Positions 1 through 8,954 of a stretch of DNA of 60,399 nucleotides are shown here, one piece after another. The position numbers and the translations under genes were made by a program. A model generated the notes under the pieces. It ran no database searches and had not been told where the DNA came from. It was given only the letters and a program-made list of their open reading frames with translations. The stretch spans positions 1 to 60,399 of the forward strand of contig DBBR01000048.1 of the NCBI GenBank assembly GCA_002292325.1, written 5' to 3'. This stretch comes from Flavobacteriales bacterium UBA979 (GTDB taxonomy: Bacteria > Bacteroidota > Bacteroidia > Flavobacteriales_D > Sanyastnellaceae). Within the stretch, counting starts at the first letter, position 1; each line of letters opens with the position of its first letter.

Positions 1-307
1 GATCCATGCAGCCCCAGATCTCTTCTTCATCACACAAACCGTCGCCATCCGCATCATTGAGGCAATTGCCAGAGCAATCCAAAAATTCATCCGGGTAAAT
101 ACAACTGCCGTCATCGATGCAGTCCATGAAGCAGTAGTTGCAAGCATCCATGTCTGAACAGCCCCATACAGCTTCGTATTCGCAACTGTCGTCATCTTCA
201 GTCGCAACACCATTGAAGTTAATTGCCCACGGATCCATGCAGCCCCAGATCTCTTGTTCATCACACAAACCGTCACCATCCGCATCATTGAGGCAATTGC
301 CAGAGCA
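1..307 (-). repeat. Near-identical internal duplication, 231-bp period
   Basis: Bases 1-76 and 232-307 match except at two positions (offsets 25 and 44), then diverge. The period of 231 bp is 77 codons, so the frame is kept. The unit encodes a DxDGDGxCDE segment, the following GCMD repeat and its linker. It indicates recent duplication inside the giant gene. Confidence 0.9.
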
Positions 308-3300
308 GTCTTGAAACTGATTGGGGAATTCGCACATGCCGTCATCCACTTCGGCGTCAGAGTTGAAGTTGCACGCCGCTGGGTCTGTGCAACCAATTAA
401 GGGCAAATAGGCACACGAACCGTCATCGATGACTGCATTGGGATTGAAGTTCGCAGCGAGTGGATCCGTACAACCTGGTTCATCCCAAGGATAGATGCAG
501 GAGCCGTCGTTCGATTCCGCCTCGGGGTCGTAATTACACGCCAAGTCATCCATACAGCCTGCTATGAGCTCCTCGTACTCGCATGAACCGTCTTCGTCCG
601 TGGCATCCGAGTTGTAGTTGATTGCATTGCCATCCGTGCAGCCTGCCACCTCGTCTGAATCACATACCTCATCGCCATCAGAATCGATGCAATTACCATC
701 GCAGTCGAATTCGGCGCTCGGGAAAAAACAGGATCCGTCGTCCTCTACCGAAAGCGGATTGTAGTTGCAAGCTCCGGCATCGGTGCAGCCGAAGTCGTCA
801 TCCAATGGATAATTACACGAGCCGTCATCTTCCGTGGCTTCAGGGTCGTAATTGATCGCTTCAGGGTCAGTGCAACCGGGCAAGCTAGGCCCGTATTCAC
901 ACGAGCCGTCGTTTTCGGTGGCCTCGGGGTCGTAGTTATCCGCTTCCAAATCCGTGCAACCTTCGACCTCCTCTCCGTCACAAATTCCGTCGCCATCAGT
1001 GTCCATTAAGCAATCTCCTTGGCAATCGTAACCGGCTTGCGGGTATTCACAAGAACCGTCGTCCATCGTCGCGTCCGAGTAAAAATTGCATGCTTCGGTA
1101 TCCATGCAGCCGTATATCTCTTCCCAACCATCGTCATATTCGCACGAGCCATCCTCGTCGGTGGCGTCCGAATCATAGTTGATCGCAACTGGATCTTGGC
1201 AGCCCCCAATTTCATCCTCGTCGCAAACGCCGTCGCCGTCGGTATCCGGAATGTCCGGAACGCATTCACAATCTTCATTGATCATATTGAACTCGCCTGA
1301 GCATGAAGGCACACCCCAATCGCAAAGGTTTCCTATAAAATAGCATGAACCGTCTTCGTCCGTTGCCCCAGCGTTGTAATTGCACGCTAAAGCGTTAATG
1401 CATCCCGCTACTTCATCCTCGTCACAAATACCGTCTCCATCGGTATCAACGCCGAGGGGTTCGGGATTGCAGCCGCAGTCCGTGTCATAATAGGCCGCTA
1501 GGGCACACGCCGTGGCCTCAGCACATAAGGCCCCAGGATACAAGCAACTACCATCCTCTTCCACTGCGGTATCATCGTAATTGCACGCCGTTGGATCCAT
1601 GCAGCCCGCAGCAACTTGGCAAGCGATATAACTGCCTTCACAGTCTTGAATGGCTCCCCCACCGAAGTCATTCCATGCGTAGTTAACGCATGTAATGAGC
1701 TCGTTCACTACCTGATCAACACAGTAGTAATCACCGACGATGTAACCAAAGGGCATTGCATCCAAACTGCCACACCAAGGCAACGCCGGCCCAGGCTGCT
1801 CAAATCCAGGAATCAACCAATAATCCGGTTCGATGCACGAGTCGTCATCAAGAAGGGCGAATGGATCATAGTTGCAGGCCGCCATATCCGTGCAGCCTAC
1901 AACGATGTCACAGTCCGAATAGAGCAACGGATTGGAATCATCACAATCTTCTTCAGAGCAATATCCATCTTGGTCAGCATCGATGTACGTGCCCACACAA
2001 TCGCAATTGGAATCATAGATGGCACCCACAAAACAAACATCTAAATCATAACATTCGGTTCCGGGTAAGATGCAGGAACCATCATCCTCCGTCGCTTCGG
2101 TGTTGTAGTTACAAGCGGAAGCCTCGGTGCACCCAAGTACATTCTCGTCGCACGACCCCGCAAAAGTCACCGTCCCAGCCCACTGAGCTCCGGTTCCAGC
2201 ACTGCTGTATCCATTCAAGAAATGAATAGACCAATCTCCTGTGCCCGTGAGTCCCGCATCTGCTACATCGAATTCCGCCAGGTAATTCCCTTCTGAAGCG
2301 GTCTGCCAACCCAATGGGAAATTCCCGTAACTGTTGAATCCAAAGTCCAAATTGTATCCACCCACCTCGATGCAATTGCCGTTGGGATCGCATACCCCAA
2401 TGGCCAAATCACCGGCGAAATTGCCTGAAACACCAGGCGAAAATTCGAGGTCGACCAGAATCGTGAGGAGACCGCCAGGTACTGAAGCAAACTGTGTTCC
2501 GGAGTCAATTTCTCCGGCACCAAGCGTTACATCGAAGGGGGCAACCAAGGTGCAACCGCAAAGCGGACCTTCATAAGCGCATGACCCGTCGTCAGTCGCT
2601 GCATCCGGATCGAAGTTGCAGGCTGAGTCGTCCGTGCAGCCTTCAGTCGGTTGAGGTGAACCACAGTTTCCTACAAATTGAAAATACCCTTCCCAAATTG
2701 ACGTTGCACTGCTGAAGGTATTCTTCAACTCAAATGTCCATGTGCCATCCCCAGAAAGTCCAGCAGCCAAAACATCGAATGACGCTGAATACGCCCCGGC
2801 CGATGTGACACTCCAATTGTTCGGGAATAGCCCCATGCTGTTGTACCCCAGGGTGGAATTGTAACCGCCAAATTCCATGCACGTGCCATTGGGATCGCAG
2901 ATGCCTACAATTAAATCTGAAGGAAAATTGCTCCCAGTTATAGGAGAAAAATCCAATTCGACATTGACGGATTCAAGACCGCTGAGGATGCTCCCATCCC
3001 AAGTGAATATCGTAGTTTCAAAGGGTCCCAGCGAATCCGTGTTAAAAGCGATATCAAATGTGCAAGCACATGCAGGTCCGCTGTATTCGCAGCTGCCATC
3101 GTCATCCGTTGCCCCGGGCAAGAAATTGCATGCCGTGGCGTCCGTGCAGCCTGGTACTTCATTTTCGTCGCAAATGCCATCCTGATCTGCATCGGAGTCA
3201 CAAAACTCCATGCAATCAAAAATCGAATTCCCATTCGCGTCCACCGGAGTCTCACATCCGCATACCCCCTCTTCGCTCAAGTAAGGGTTATCCGGACACC

Positions 3301-6300
3301 CATCTTCCGCGTCACATGTGCCGTCGTCGTCAGAATCCACGAAGAATCCTACACATTCACAGTTGGCCTCGTAATGGTCTTCAAAAGTACAGGCATCGCC
3401 ATCATCGCATAGCATTCCGGGGAAGACACAACTGCCGTCGTCCTCGTCAGCGTAAGGGTTGTAGTTGCATGCATCGGGCTCTTTGCATCCAAGGATCCAT
3501 GGATCTTCAAAGTCCTCTGTGCAGTGGTTTGTCCATGTCATACCAGCGACCGCCAACACCACTTCACCGAAAATATTATCGCTCGATTCGACTCCTATTC
3601 GCAGCGTATCCCCTTCATTTAAGAGAATTGGAGTTTTGAGCACCTTCACTGGAAAAACAAGGTTTTCTTCGAAATCCGGGTACGGTACCTCGCTCGGGTT
3701 GGGCAACATCAAATCCATAGAAGGCTGCCACTCCTCGTGCTCGACGAGCCAATAGGCCGTCTCCGGCTCATCGCCATTCACATCGTCCAACAACAAATAA
3801 GGTTGGCTGTTGATTTGATAGTATGGAAAATCGTAGGAGATGCCATTGTCCCAGCTTGAAACGGCATAGGCAAATTGTACCTCAATGGCCTCGTCCGCGA
3901 CCCAGAAAATCGAATGATTACCTGCAACGTTGGGAGTCGAACCGATGCTTACATCGGGGCCTATTATGGTGACTAAATTTTCGTTGAAGATCAAATGCTC
4001 TTCTGCCATGGACAACTCGACTTCACCTGCACCGAATGCACCAACAAGGCCAGCAGCAAAAGAAGCATTCACGGTAACCGGATTGGAACAATCACCGGGA
4101 TACAAACACGTTGACTGGCAACCCGCGTCTGGATTGTAATTCATGGCCTCCGGATCCGTGCACCCGACGGGAATGCATGAACCGTTATCCACGAGCGCAG
4201 CGGCATCAAAATTGCACGCATGCTCATCGGTACAACCAAGGGCTAAAGGCCCTGATAACAGATTACACGCTGCATTTTGTGGCAGACTCATCCCCGTAAC
4301 CAGCAAACGGCAAGGAACATTGTCCAACACCAAGTCCTCCACATCACCGTACATCTTGAAGACGATCTCCGTGTTCTCTGTCAATTCCGCTTGAATCGTT
4401 CGAAAGTAGTGTTCCGCACCCATCGTCGGTTCCGATTGAATCGTCATCGAACCGTCTTCGAGGTAAGGGCTCAAACTGAATGGATCGCTTGGCCATTGAC
4501 TTGGTGGTATGGCATAAGACTGCACCACCATATCCGAACTCGCATCCAAGGGGCTGCCTGCAGTCGCCGAAAGTGATACTTCCTGAACCAGGATTCCCTC
4601 CTTCCAAATTTCCATGACAGCAGGGGAATACATTTCTCCGGGGATACTCATTTCTCCAGGAATCCAGCTAAAGGCGAAACTCATCGGCGCAGCTCCTGTG
4701 CCGTTGTAAGTGTATCGAACCGACTGCGAAATACCTGGCGTGGTGGTTTGCGGAGCTGTCATCACCATGCCACCGGGCAAGAACATCACTTCTTCGAAAT
4801 CAGGAAGGGGATTGATTTCTTCCCAAGCCTCGTTCCAATCCAACCATAAAACAGGCGATGAGGAGCCCTCATCCACTTCAAAATCACATCCACCGGTGTA
4901 ACAACAAGGCCCTGTGCATCCTGCAAACGGATCAAAATTAGCCGCACTGGGGTCGTCGCAGCCGGGGAATTGACAGAGCAAGGGTTGATGGAAACCGTTG
5001 GTCCCAAAGCCCGCGAAATTGCACGCATCTGCATCCAAGCACAATGCATCGGAATCAAATGAACTGGCATCATGACACAATTCAACGTTATGACACGTGG
5101 CGAAAGGATTGAAATTCAATGCATCAGGATTCAAACAGCCCTCGATGCTGTGTTTGGTGTATTTGAAATCGCTGAGGATGACGCCAATTGGATGTGTTTG
5201 ATGCACTGACGTGGTCAATGCAACACGAAATGTCTGTCCTGCATCTGCCTCGAATGATACGGTTCCTTCATGCGGCGCTAGGCCGTCGCCGACCAGCCAC
5301 ATGGTGCTCCAATTTGATCCTTTGTCGAACGCGATGGGCTCTCCATCCAAGTAAAAGGCAAGGTTCGAGAATCCCGCATTGTTGGACTCTGTGATCTGCC
5401 AGTCAAATTCCACCAAACCCGTCGAGGTGATCTCCATAGAAGCCGATTGGTAAAACGAAAGGCCATCGTTTTCTGGCGTACCCGCCGTAAAATGAATCCT
5501 TCCAGCAGCTTCTGATACCTGGATGTCTGCCGTGTAAGGAAAATCGTAAATCGACAAATCATTGAAGTCACTCCAGAGTCCATATGGAAACCCATTCAAC
5601 AACCATTCTTCAGGTGCATAGGAATGCGCAAAGCCCCAACCCATTCCGGAGCCTGATGGATCCAACCAATCGCCCTCACACGGCACGGCATCAAAAACAC
5701 ACGGCCCGTCTGTGCAATAGCCGGTGGAGGGCTCATTGCCCGGAAAGTTGGCGCCCACATAGAAGGAAAAATTCAATGCCCCGAGCTGGTTGCAATCCGG
5801 GTACAGGCAGTCCTCAGAATCATGAGAAAAGGCCGTTTCGGAATAATTGCATGCGTCGACGTCCTTGCAGCTAAAAGAATAGAAGGCATCGGGCACTCCA
5901 TCCAGATCGCATTGTGATTGATCGTGGTAGTTGGCGTGAGGATCATACGAGGCAAACGCATAGTTGGTACAACCGGCATGGTACACTTGGAACGGTGGCG
6001 AGAGGGAGAAGAAAATCTCGCCCTCTGGACGAATGAGAATGCGTTGCTCTGGTACATCCCCATTTTCCATGGGCTCAGGCGGCATCAAGTTGAGAACGAG
6101 GCTGGCGGTTTCTCCCGTGTTGGGAACACCCGTGTAGAGCACTTCATACTGAAGCGGAACCGTCTCTGTGACAAGTACTACTTCCACTGAAGCGGCATCC
6201 CATGGCAATTCATCGGTACCGTCGACATTCCACGTCATCACACCTTGGTAGAAAGGTTCAATCTCGCCTATTTCCTGCGTAGCCCACAATTGTCCCCCGT

Positions 6301-8308
6301 TGTCGTCCCAAGGCCCCGAGGCAATTCCGAAATCCATGGAAAGCACCAATCCCACAACATCGATGTCATCGCCTGTTGAAATGCTGTTGTGGTAAGGAGC
6401 ATTTGCCGCATCTGAATCGGACAAATCGGCTTTCGGAATGAACCGGTTGGCCTGAACCCGAAATGACATGCTCACCAATTCATTTTCGACGAATGGAACG
6501 TATTGATGATCAATTTTGACATCATCGAATAAGCTGTCTCGGGGAGGAAAAAATCGCTTTCCATCCGGCGTTGGTCCATTTGCCATGATGCGCGGACTGT
6601 CCCCGACGGTGTTCATGGCTCTCCAATCGGGTTGGCTGTGCATGGGACCCAGGTCCATTTGATGCCACCGGTAGGACGTGTGTTCCTCAGGAACAACGGA
6701 TAAAACATATGGCATTCCCACGGGAACGAATTTCATTTCCGCAGGATCGCCCATTCCCCATTCGTAGACGATGGAAGGAGTCGGCGCCACAGTGGGTGTG
6801 TGCAAGACTGTCGGGCACGAAACAGCCAAGTAGTCCTGCATTTGTTCCACGGAATGCGTGTGGAAGATGTCCCTCAATTCGCCGAAGCCCGCCCAAAAAC
6901 GGTTGTTTTTCGTGCGCACTTTCATCTCAGGCTTCACTCTATGATTGCCTCCAAATGTGCTCAGCTCTCCTGTCTCATCGTCAATAATGACCTCCCAATA
7001 TTCCGAGCAATTGTGGGTGTAAGACATAAGGGTTCCTCCGCTGCCCGGTTCATATGCACTCGTTGAAACGCGTTGGGTTGAAGACAGGTCATCTTTCGAA
7101 TTGTCATTGGCGTTGAACGTATGCATCACGTTAAATTGGTGCGAGAATTCATGCACGTAGGTCCGCAAATGAAAGGGGTGTAAAAGTTGATCCACTCTGG
7201 TTATCCCTCGAAACTTTTCACTTGTGCATGCATCTCCGAACACGACACCTCCTGACCCATAAAGAAACATCTGCCCACAATGAACCCCTTCAAAATCTGG
7301 AACCGAAGCCATGAGGTTGCCTTCTGCAGTAAACAGCTCATCCTCGAAATTGAAGACCGCATCCCAAGAGCCCACTGTATCCGGGTTGAAAATGGATGAA
7401 TCTGCCGTAACCGGAATTTCATTGCCTGTGGGCTGGACCCATTCGTGCCGAAGTAACACGCCCAACTCGTCAATCAAGATTCCGTTGGCAAGCGCTGAAA
7501 ATGCACTCGACCACATGGAAGCGGGAATCTCCACCGGCAGCGCATTCAGCAAATTTTCGACCGCCAAGGCGTATGAAATGGACGTCCGGATGTACGAAAT
7601 ATCCTGGATGTCGTCGGGAGGCAGCTGATTCGTTGAGGGAGGCAGAAGATTGCTCCCTTCATCATCGGATGAAGTTTCGCAGCTTTCAGATTTGGCAAAT
7701 GGAACCGGAGATGGGGAGGTCCCCGGAACAATCTCTGATTCCGATGCGTAGCGGAAATATCCCAAGCTTCCAGGGCTTCCATGCTCGCCCATGATGTAAT
7801 AACACTTGCTTCGGTCTGAGCCGTCAAACCAATCCTCAAACGGCAGAACAATGAGGTATCTTACGGGGTCCATCACTACAGCAGCAATCGAATTGTGAGG
7901 TCCCTGCAAAGTGGCAACTTCATACGTCCGGTTGGCTCCCGCACCACCTATGCTTCCGTCATACACCGTTGATTCCCAACGGTCTACAAGCTTATATTGC
8001 CGAAAGGCTCCACCAAACGTTGCCATGCCCGTGGGAATCTCATGGTAAAGCTCGAACCTGGACATCCCGGGTAACAGGATCTCACCATACGAATCGATTG
8101 TATTCAAGACATCAGTCGCATCTACAGAAATTGCATCGTACTGTTTCCAGCCAATCCCACCCTGCAGGCTCACTGACCATGAGTCGATGTACGAGGGTGG
8201 ATTGTCTAAAAAAATGTAATCATCCGGCACCTGAGCCCATGCAAATAATGGCAGTAAGGCAAATGTCAAAGGAAGGCATAACGAGCCTAGTTGGTCTAGC
8301 TTAATCAT
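1..8308 (-). CDS. Giant secreted metzincin-like protein with Cys/Asp-rich repeats (3' end outside window)
   Basis: One frame stays open from the ATG at 8308 to the window edge (about 2,769 residues), so the C-terminus, where a T9SS tail would lie, is not visible. Residues 1-26 look like a signal peptide ending in FAWAQ. A zinc-protease site HEFSHQFNVMH (residues 386-396) fits HExxHxxxxxH with Asn where metzincins usually have Gly, and is followed by a Met-turn LMSY (Met428). From about residue 778 come some 25 Cys-rich units built as GCTDxxAxNY then DDGSC, interleaved with DxDGDGxCDxxE stretches like calcium-binding thrombospondin type 3 repeats. Two related beta-rich modules at about 1750-1885 and 1918-2052 resemble proprotein-convertase P domains. 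Seen: motifs and repeats. Known: such architecture is typical of large Bacteroidota surface proteins. Inferred: an extracellular or cell-surface, calcium-stabilised protease or adhesin. Substrate unknown. Confidence 0.85.
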   Translation of the reverse strand, partial: MIKLDQLGSLCLPLTFALLPLFAWAQVPDDYIFLDNPPSYIDSWSVSLQGGIGWKQYDAISVDATDVLNTIDSYGEILLPGMSRFELYHEIPTGMATFGGAFRQYKLVDRWESTVYDGSIGGAGANRTYEVATLQGPHNSIAAVVMDPVRYLIVLPFEDWFDGSDRSKCYYIMGEHGSPGSLGYFRYASESEIVPGTSPSPVPFAKSESCETSSDDEGSNLLPPSTNQLPPDDIQDISYIRTSISYALAVENLLNALPVEIPASMWSSAFSALANGILIDELGVLLRHEWVQPTGNEIPVTADSSIFNPDTVGSWDAVFNFEDELFTAEGNLMASVPDFEGVHCGQMFLYGSGGVVFGDACTSEKFRGITRVDQLLHPFHLRTYVHEFSHQFNVMHTFNANDNSKDDLSSTQRVSTSAYEPGSGGTLMSYTHNCSEYWEVIIDDETGELSTFGGNHRVKPEMKVRTKNNRFWAGFGELRDIFHTHSVEQMQDYLAVSCPTVLHTPTVAPTPSIVYEWGMGDPAEMKFVPVGMPYVLSVVPEEHTSYRWHQMDLGPMHSQPDWRAMNTVGDSPRIMANGPTPDGKRFFPPRDSLFDDVKIDHQYVPFVENELVSMSFRVQANRFIPKADLSDSDAANAPYHNSISTGDDIDVVGLVLSMDFGIASGPWDDNGGQLWATQEIGEIEPFYQGVMTWNVDGTDELPWDAASVEVVLVTETVPLQYEVLYTGVPNTGETASLVLNLMPPEPMENGDVPEQRILIRPEGEIFFSLSPPFQVYHAGCTNYAFASYDPHANYHDQSQCDLDGVPDAFYSFSCKDVDACNYSETAFSHDSEDCLYPDCNQLGALNFSFYVGANFPGNEPSTGYCTDGPCVFDAVPCEGDWLDPSGSGMGWGFAHSYAPEEWLLNGFPYGLWSDFNDLSIYDFPYTADIQVSEAAGRIHFTAGTPENDGLSFYQSASMEITSTGLVEFDWQITESNNAGFSNLAFYLDGEPIAFDKGSNWSTMWLVGDGLAPHEGTVSFEADAGQTFRVALTTSVHQTHPIGVILSDFKYTKHSIEGCLNPDALNFNPFATCHNVELCHDASSFDSDALCLDADACNFAGFGTNGFHQPLLCQFPGCDDPSAANFDPFAGCTGPCCYTGGCDFEVDEGSSSPVLWLDWNEAWEEINPLPDFEEVMFLPGGMVMTAPQTTTPGISQSVRYTYNGTGAAPMSFAFSWIPGEMSIPGEMYSPAVMEIWKEGILVQEVSLSATAGSPLDASSDMVVQSYAIPPSQWPSDPFSLSPYLEDGSMTIQSEPTMGAEHYFRTIQAELTENTEIVFKMYGDVEDLVLDNVPCRLLVTGMSLPQNAACNLLSGPLALGCTDEHACNFDAAALVDNGSCIPVGCTDPEAMNYNPDAGCQSTCLYPGDCSNPVTVNASFAAGLVGAFGAGEVELSMAEEHLIFNENLVTIIGPDVSIGSTPNVAGNHSIFWVADEAIEVQFAYAVSSWDNGISYDFPYYQINSQPYLLLDDVNGDEPETAYWLVEHEEWQPSMDLMLPNPSEVPYPDFEENLVFPVKVLKTPILLNEGDTLRIGVESSDNIFGEVVLAVAGMTWTNHCTEDFEDPWILGCKEPDACNYNPYADEDDGSCVFPGMLCDDGDACTFEDHYEANCECVGFFVDSDDDGTCDAEDGCPDNPYLSEEGVCGCETPVDANGNSIFDCMEFCDSDADQDGICDENEVPGCTDATACNFLPGATDDDGSCEYSGPACACTFDIAFNTDSLGPFETTIFTWDGSILSGLESVNVELDFSPITGSNFPSDLIVGICDPNGTCMEFGGYNSTLGYNSMGLFPNNWSVTSAGAYSASFDVLAAGLSGDGTWTFELKNTFSSATSIWEGYFQFVGNCGSPQPTEGCTDDSACNFDPDAATDDGSCAYEGPLCGCTLVAPFDVTLGAGEIDSGTQFASVPGGLLTILVDLEFSPGVSGNFAGDLAIGVCDPNGNCIEVGGYNLDFGFNSYGNFPLGWQTASEGNYLAEFDVADAGLTGTGDWSIHFLNGYSSAGTGAQWAGTVTFAGSCDENVLGCTEASACNYNTEATEDDGSCILPGTECYDLDVCFVGAIYDSNCDCVGTYIDADQDGYCSEEDCDDSNPLLYSDCDIVVGCTDMAACNYDPFALLDDDSCIEPDYWLIPGFEQPGPALPWCGSLDAMPFGYIVGDYYCVDQVVNELITCVNYAWNDFGGGAIQDCEGSYIACQVAAGCMDPTACNYDDTAVEEDGSCLYPGALCAEATACALAAYYDTDCGCNPEPLGVDTDGDGICDEDEVAGCINALACNYNAGATDEDGSCYFIGNLCDWGVPSCSGEFNMINEDCECVPDIPDTDGDGVCDEDEIGGCQDPVAINYDSDATDEDGSCEYDDGWEEIYGCMDTEACNFYSDATMDDGSCEYPQAGYDCQGDCLMDTDGDGICDGEEVEGCTDLEADNYDPEATENDGSCEYGPSLPGCTDPEAINYDPEATEDDGSCNYPLDDDFGCTDAGACNYNPLSVEDDGSCFFPSAEFDCDGNCIDSDGDEVCDSDEVAGCTDGNAINYNSDATDEDGSCEYEELIAGCMDDLACNYDPEAESNDGSCIYPWDEPGCTDPLAANFNPNAVIDDGSCAYLPLIGCTDPAACNFNSDAEVDDGMCEFPNQFQDCSGNCLNDADGDGLCDEQEIWGCMDPWAINFNGVATEDDDSCEYEAVWGCSDMDACNYCFMDCIDDGSCIYPDEFLDCSGNCLNDADGDGLCDEEEIWGCMD

Positions 8309-8311
8309 GGG

Positions 8312-8342
8312 CAAAAAGTGAGTTGCGTCATCTCTCGACAAA
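8312..8342 (-). promoter_or_regulatory. Candidate promoter of the giant metzincin gene
   Basis: On the minus strand a TTTG (8339-8342) lies 19 nt upstream of ACTTTTTG (8312-8319), a degenerate form of the Bacteroidota -7 box TAnnTTTG. The ATG begins 3 nt after the box. Confidence 0.45.
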
Positions 8343-8483
8343 CACAAAGGTTCAGCGAAACTAATATAAGTTAAAAACGACTAATACAATTATCAACTCC
8401 TTCAGGCTCAGCATCAAGAAGTGCCTTATTGGCGATTCATCGCAGAAATCCAGAATATGTGGTTGAAATTAATCGGAACGAAT

Positions 8484-8510
8484 AAACGCTTTTAAATCAG
8501 TCAAGCGTTG
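8484..8510 (-). terminator. Weak hairpin after aroQ
   Basis: A 7-bp inverted repeat AACGCTT/AAGCGTT (8485-8491 and 8503-8509) lies directly after the aroQ stop and is followed on the minus strand by a short T-rich stretch. It may terminate aroQ, but the long loop and poor U-tract make this uncertain. Confidence 0.35.
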
Positions 8511-8942
8511 CTATTCTGCATGGATGATATGTCGCAAAACCATCTCGTAAGATTGCACTCCCATGCCGCTCATTGCACCCGTGCAAACCTCTCGAATCAA
8601 CGATTTTTTCCTAAAGTCCTCTCGGGATTCAGGATGGGAGATGTGCACTTCGTACACGGGTGTCGTTACCGCAGCAATCGCATCGCGAATGGCCACACTG
8701 GTGTGTGTGTATCCACCGGGATTGAAAATAATCGCTTTTGCACTAAATCCATGTTCCTGAATCGCATTGACCAGTTCTCCCTCAACATTGGATTGCATGC
8801 AGACTACCTTGACTCCCTTTGCTTTACCAAATGCTTGCCACTGATCTGTCAGCTCCTCCAAGGATATAGATCCATAAAGCTCAGGCTCCCTCTTTCCAAG
8901 CAAGTTCAAATTGGGACCGTTGAGTATGAGGATGTATTCCAC
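8511..8942 (-). CDS. aroQ: 3-dehydroquinate dehydratase, type II
   Basis: Cytoplasmic enzyme of the shikimate pathway converting 3-dehydroquinate to 3-dehydroshikimate. It has 143 residues, the normal size for the small dodecameric type II family. The start NGPNLNLLGKREPELYG carries the expected Arg18 and Tyr23. NPGGYTHTS gives Asn74 and His80. EVHIS gives Glu98 and His100, and Arg111 follows. The family usually has Ala where this one has the second Gly of NPGG, and the HIS segment is followed by HPESRE rather than the commoner N-x-x-x-RE; neither change removes a catalytic residue. The start is a GTG, chosen because a TAAATTTG promoter box ends exactly 4 nt upstream. That box overlaps the stop of the transporter gene, so aroQ probably has its own promoter at the end of that operon. 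Confidence 0.95.
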   Translation of the reverse strand: MEYILILNGPNLNLLGKREPELYGSISLEELTDQWQAFGKAKGVKVVCMQSNVEGELVNAIQEHGFSAKAIIFNPGGYTHTSVAIRDAIAAVTTPVYEVHISHPESREDFRKKSLIREVCTGAMSGMGVQSYEMVLRHIIHAE

Positions 8943-8946
8943 AGAA

Positions 8947-8954
8947 CAAATTTA
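8947..8954 (-). promoter_or_regulatory. -7 promoter box of aroQ, leaderless spacing
   Basis: TAAATTTG on the minus strand, 4 nt before the GTG start of aroQ. It overlaps the TAA stop of the upstream transporter gene. Confidence 0.65.

Noticed and set aside
1616..2229. Two overlapping plus-strand frames of 142 and 157 codons
   Set aside because: They lie wholly opposite the giant minus-strand gene, whose repeats are conserved at the protein level; the plus-strand peptides have no family features.
3058..3639. Plus-strand frame of 193 codons
   Set aside because: Shadow of the giant gene; Arg/His/Pro-rich composition typical of antisense translation.
1..5990. Regular DNA repeats that could suggest a CRISPR or minisatellite array
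   Set aside because: Repeats are imperfect, keep a reading frame and encode a conserved Cys/Asp pattern, so they are protein repeats.
1..8308. Suspected frameshift because no complete long frame ends inside the window
   Set aside because: Translation of the segments I followed shows the same frame carrying the repeats to base 2; the gene simply continues past the window edge.
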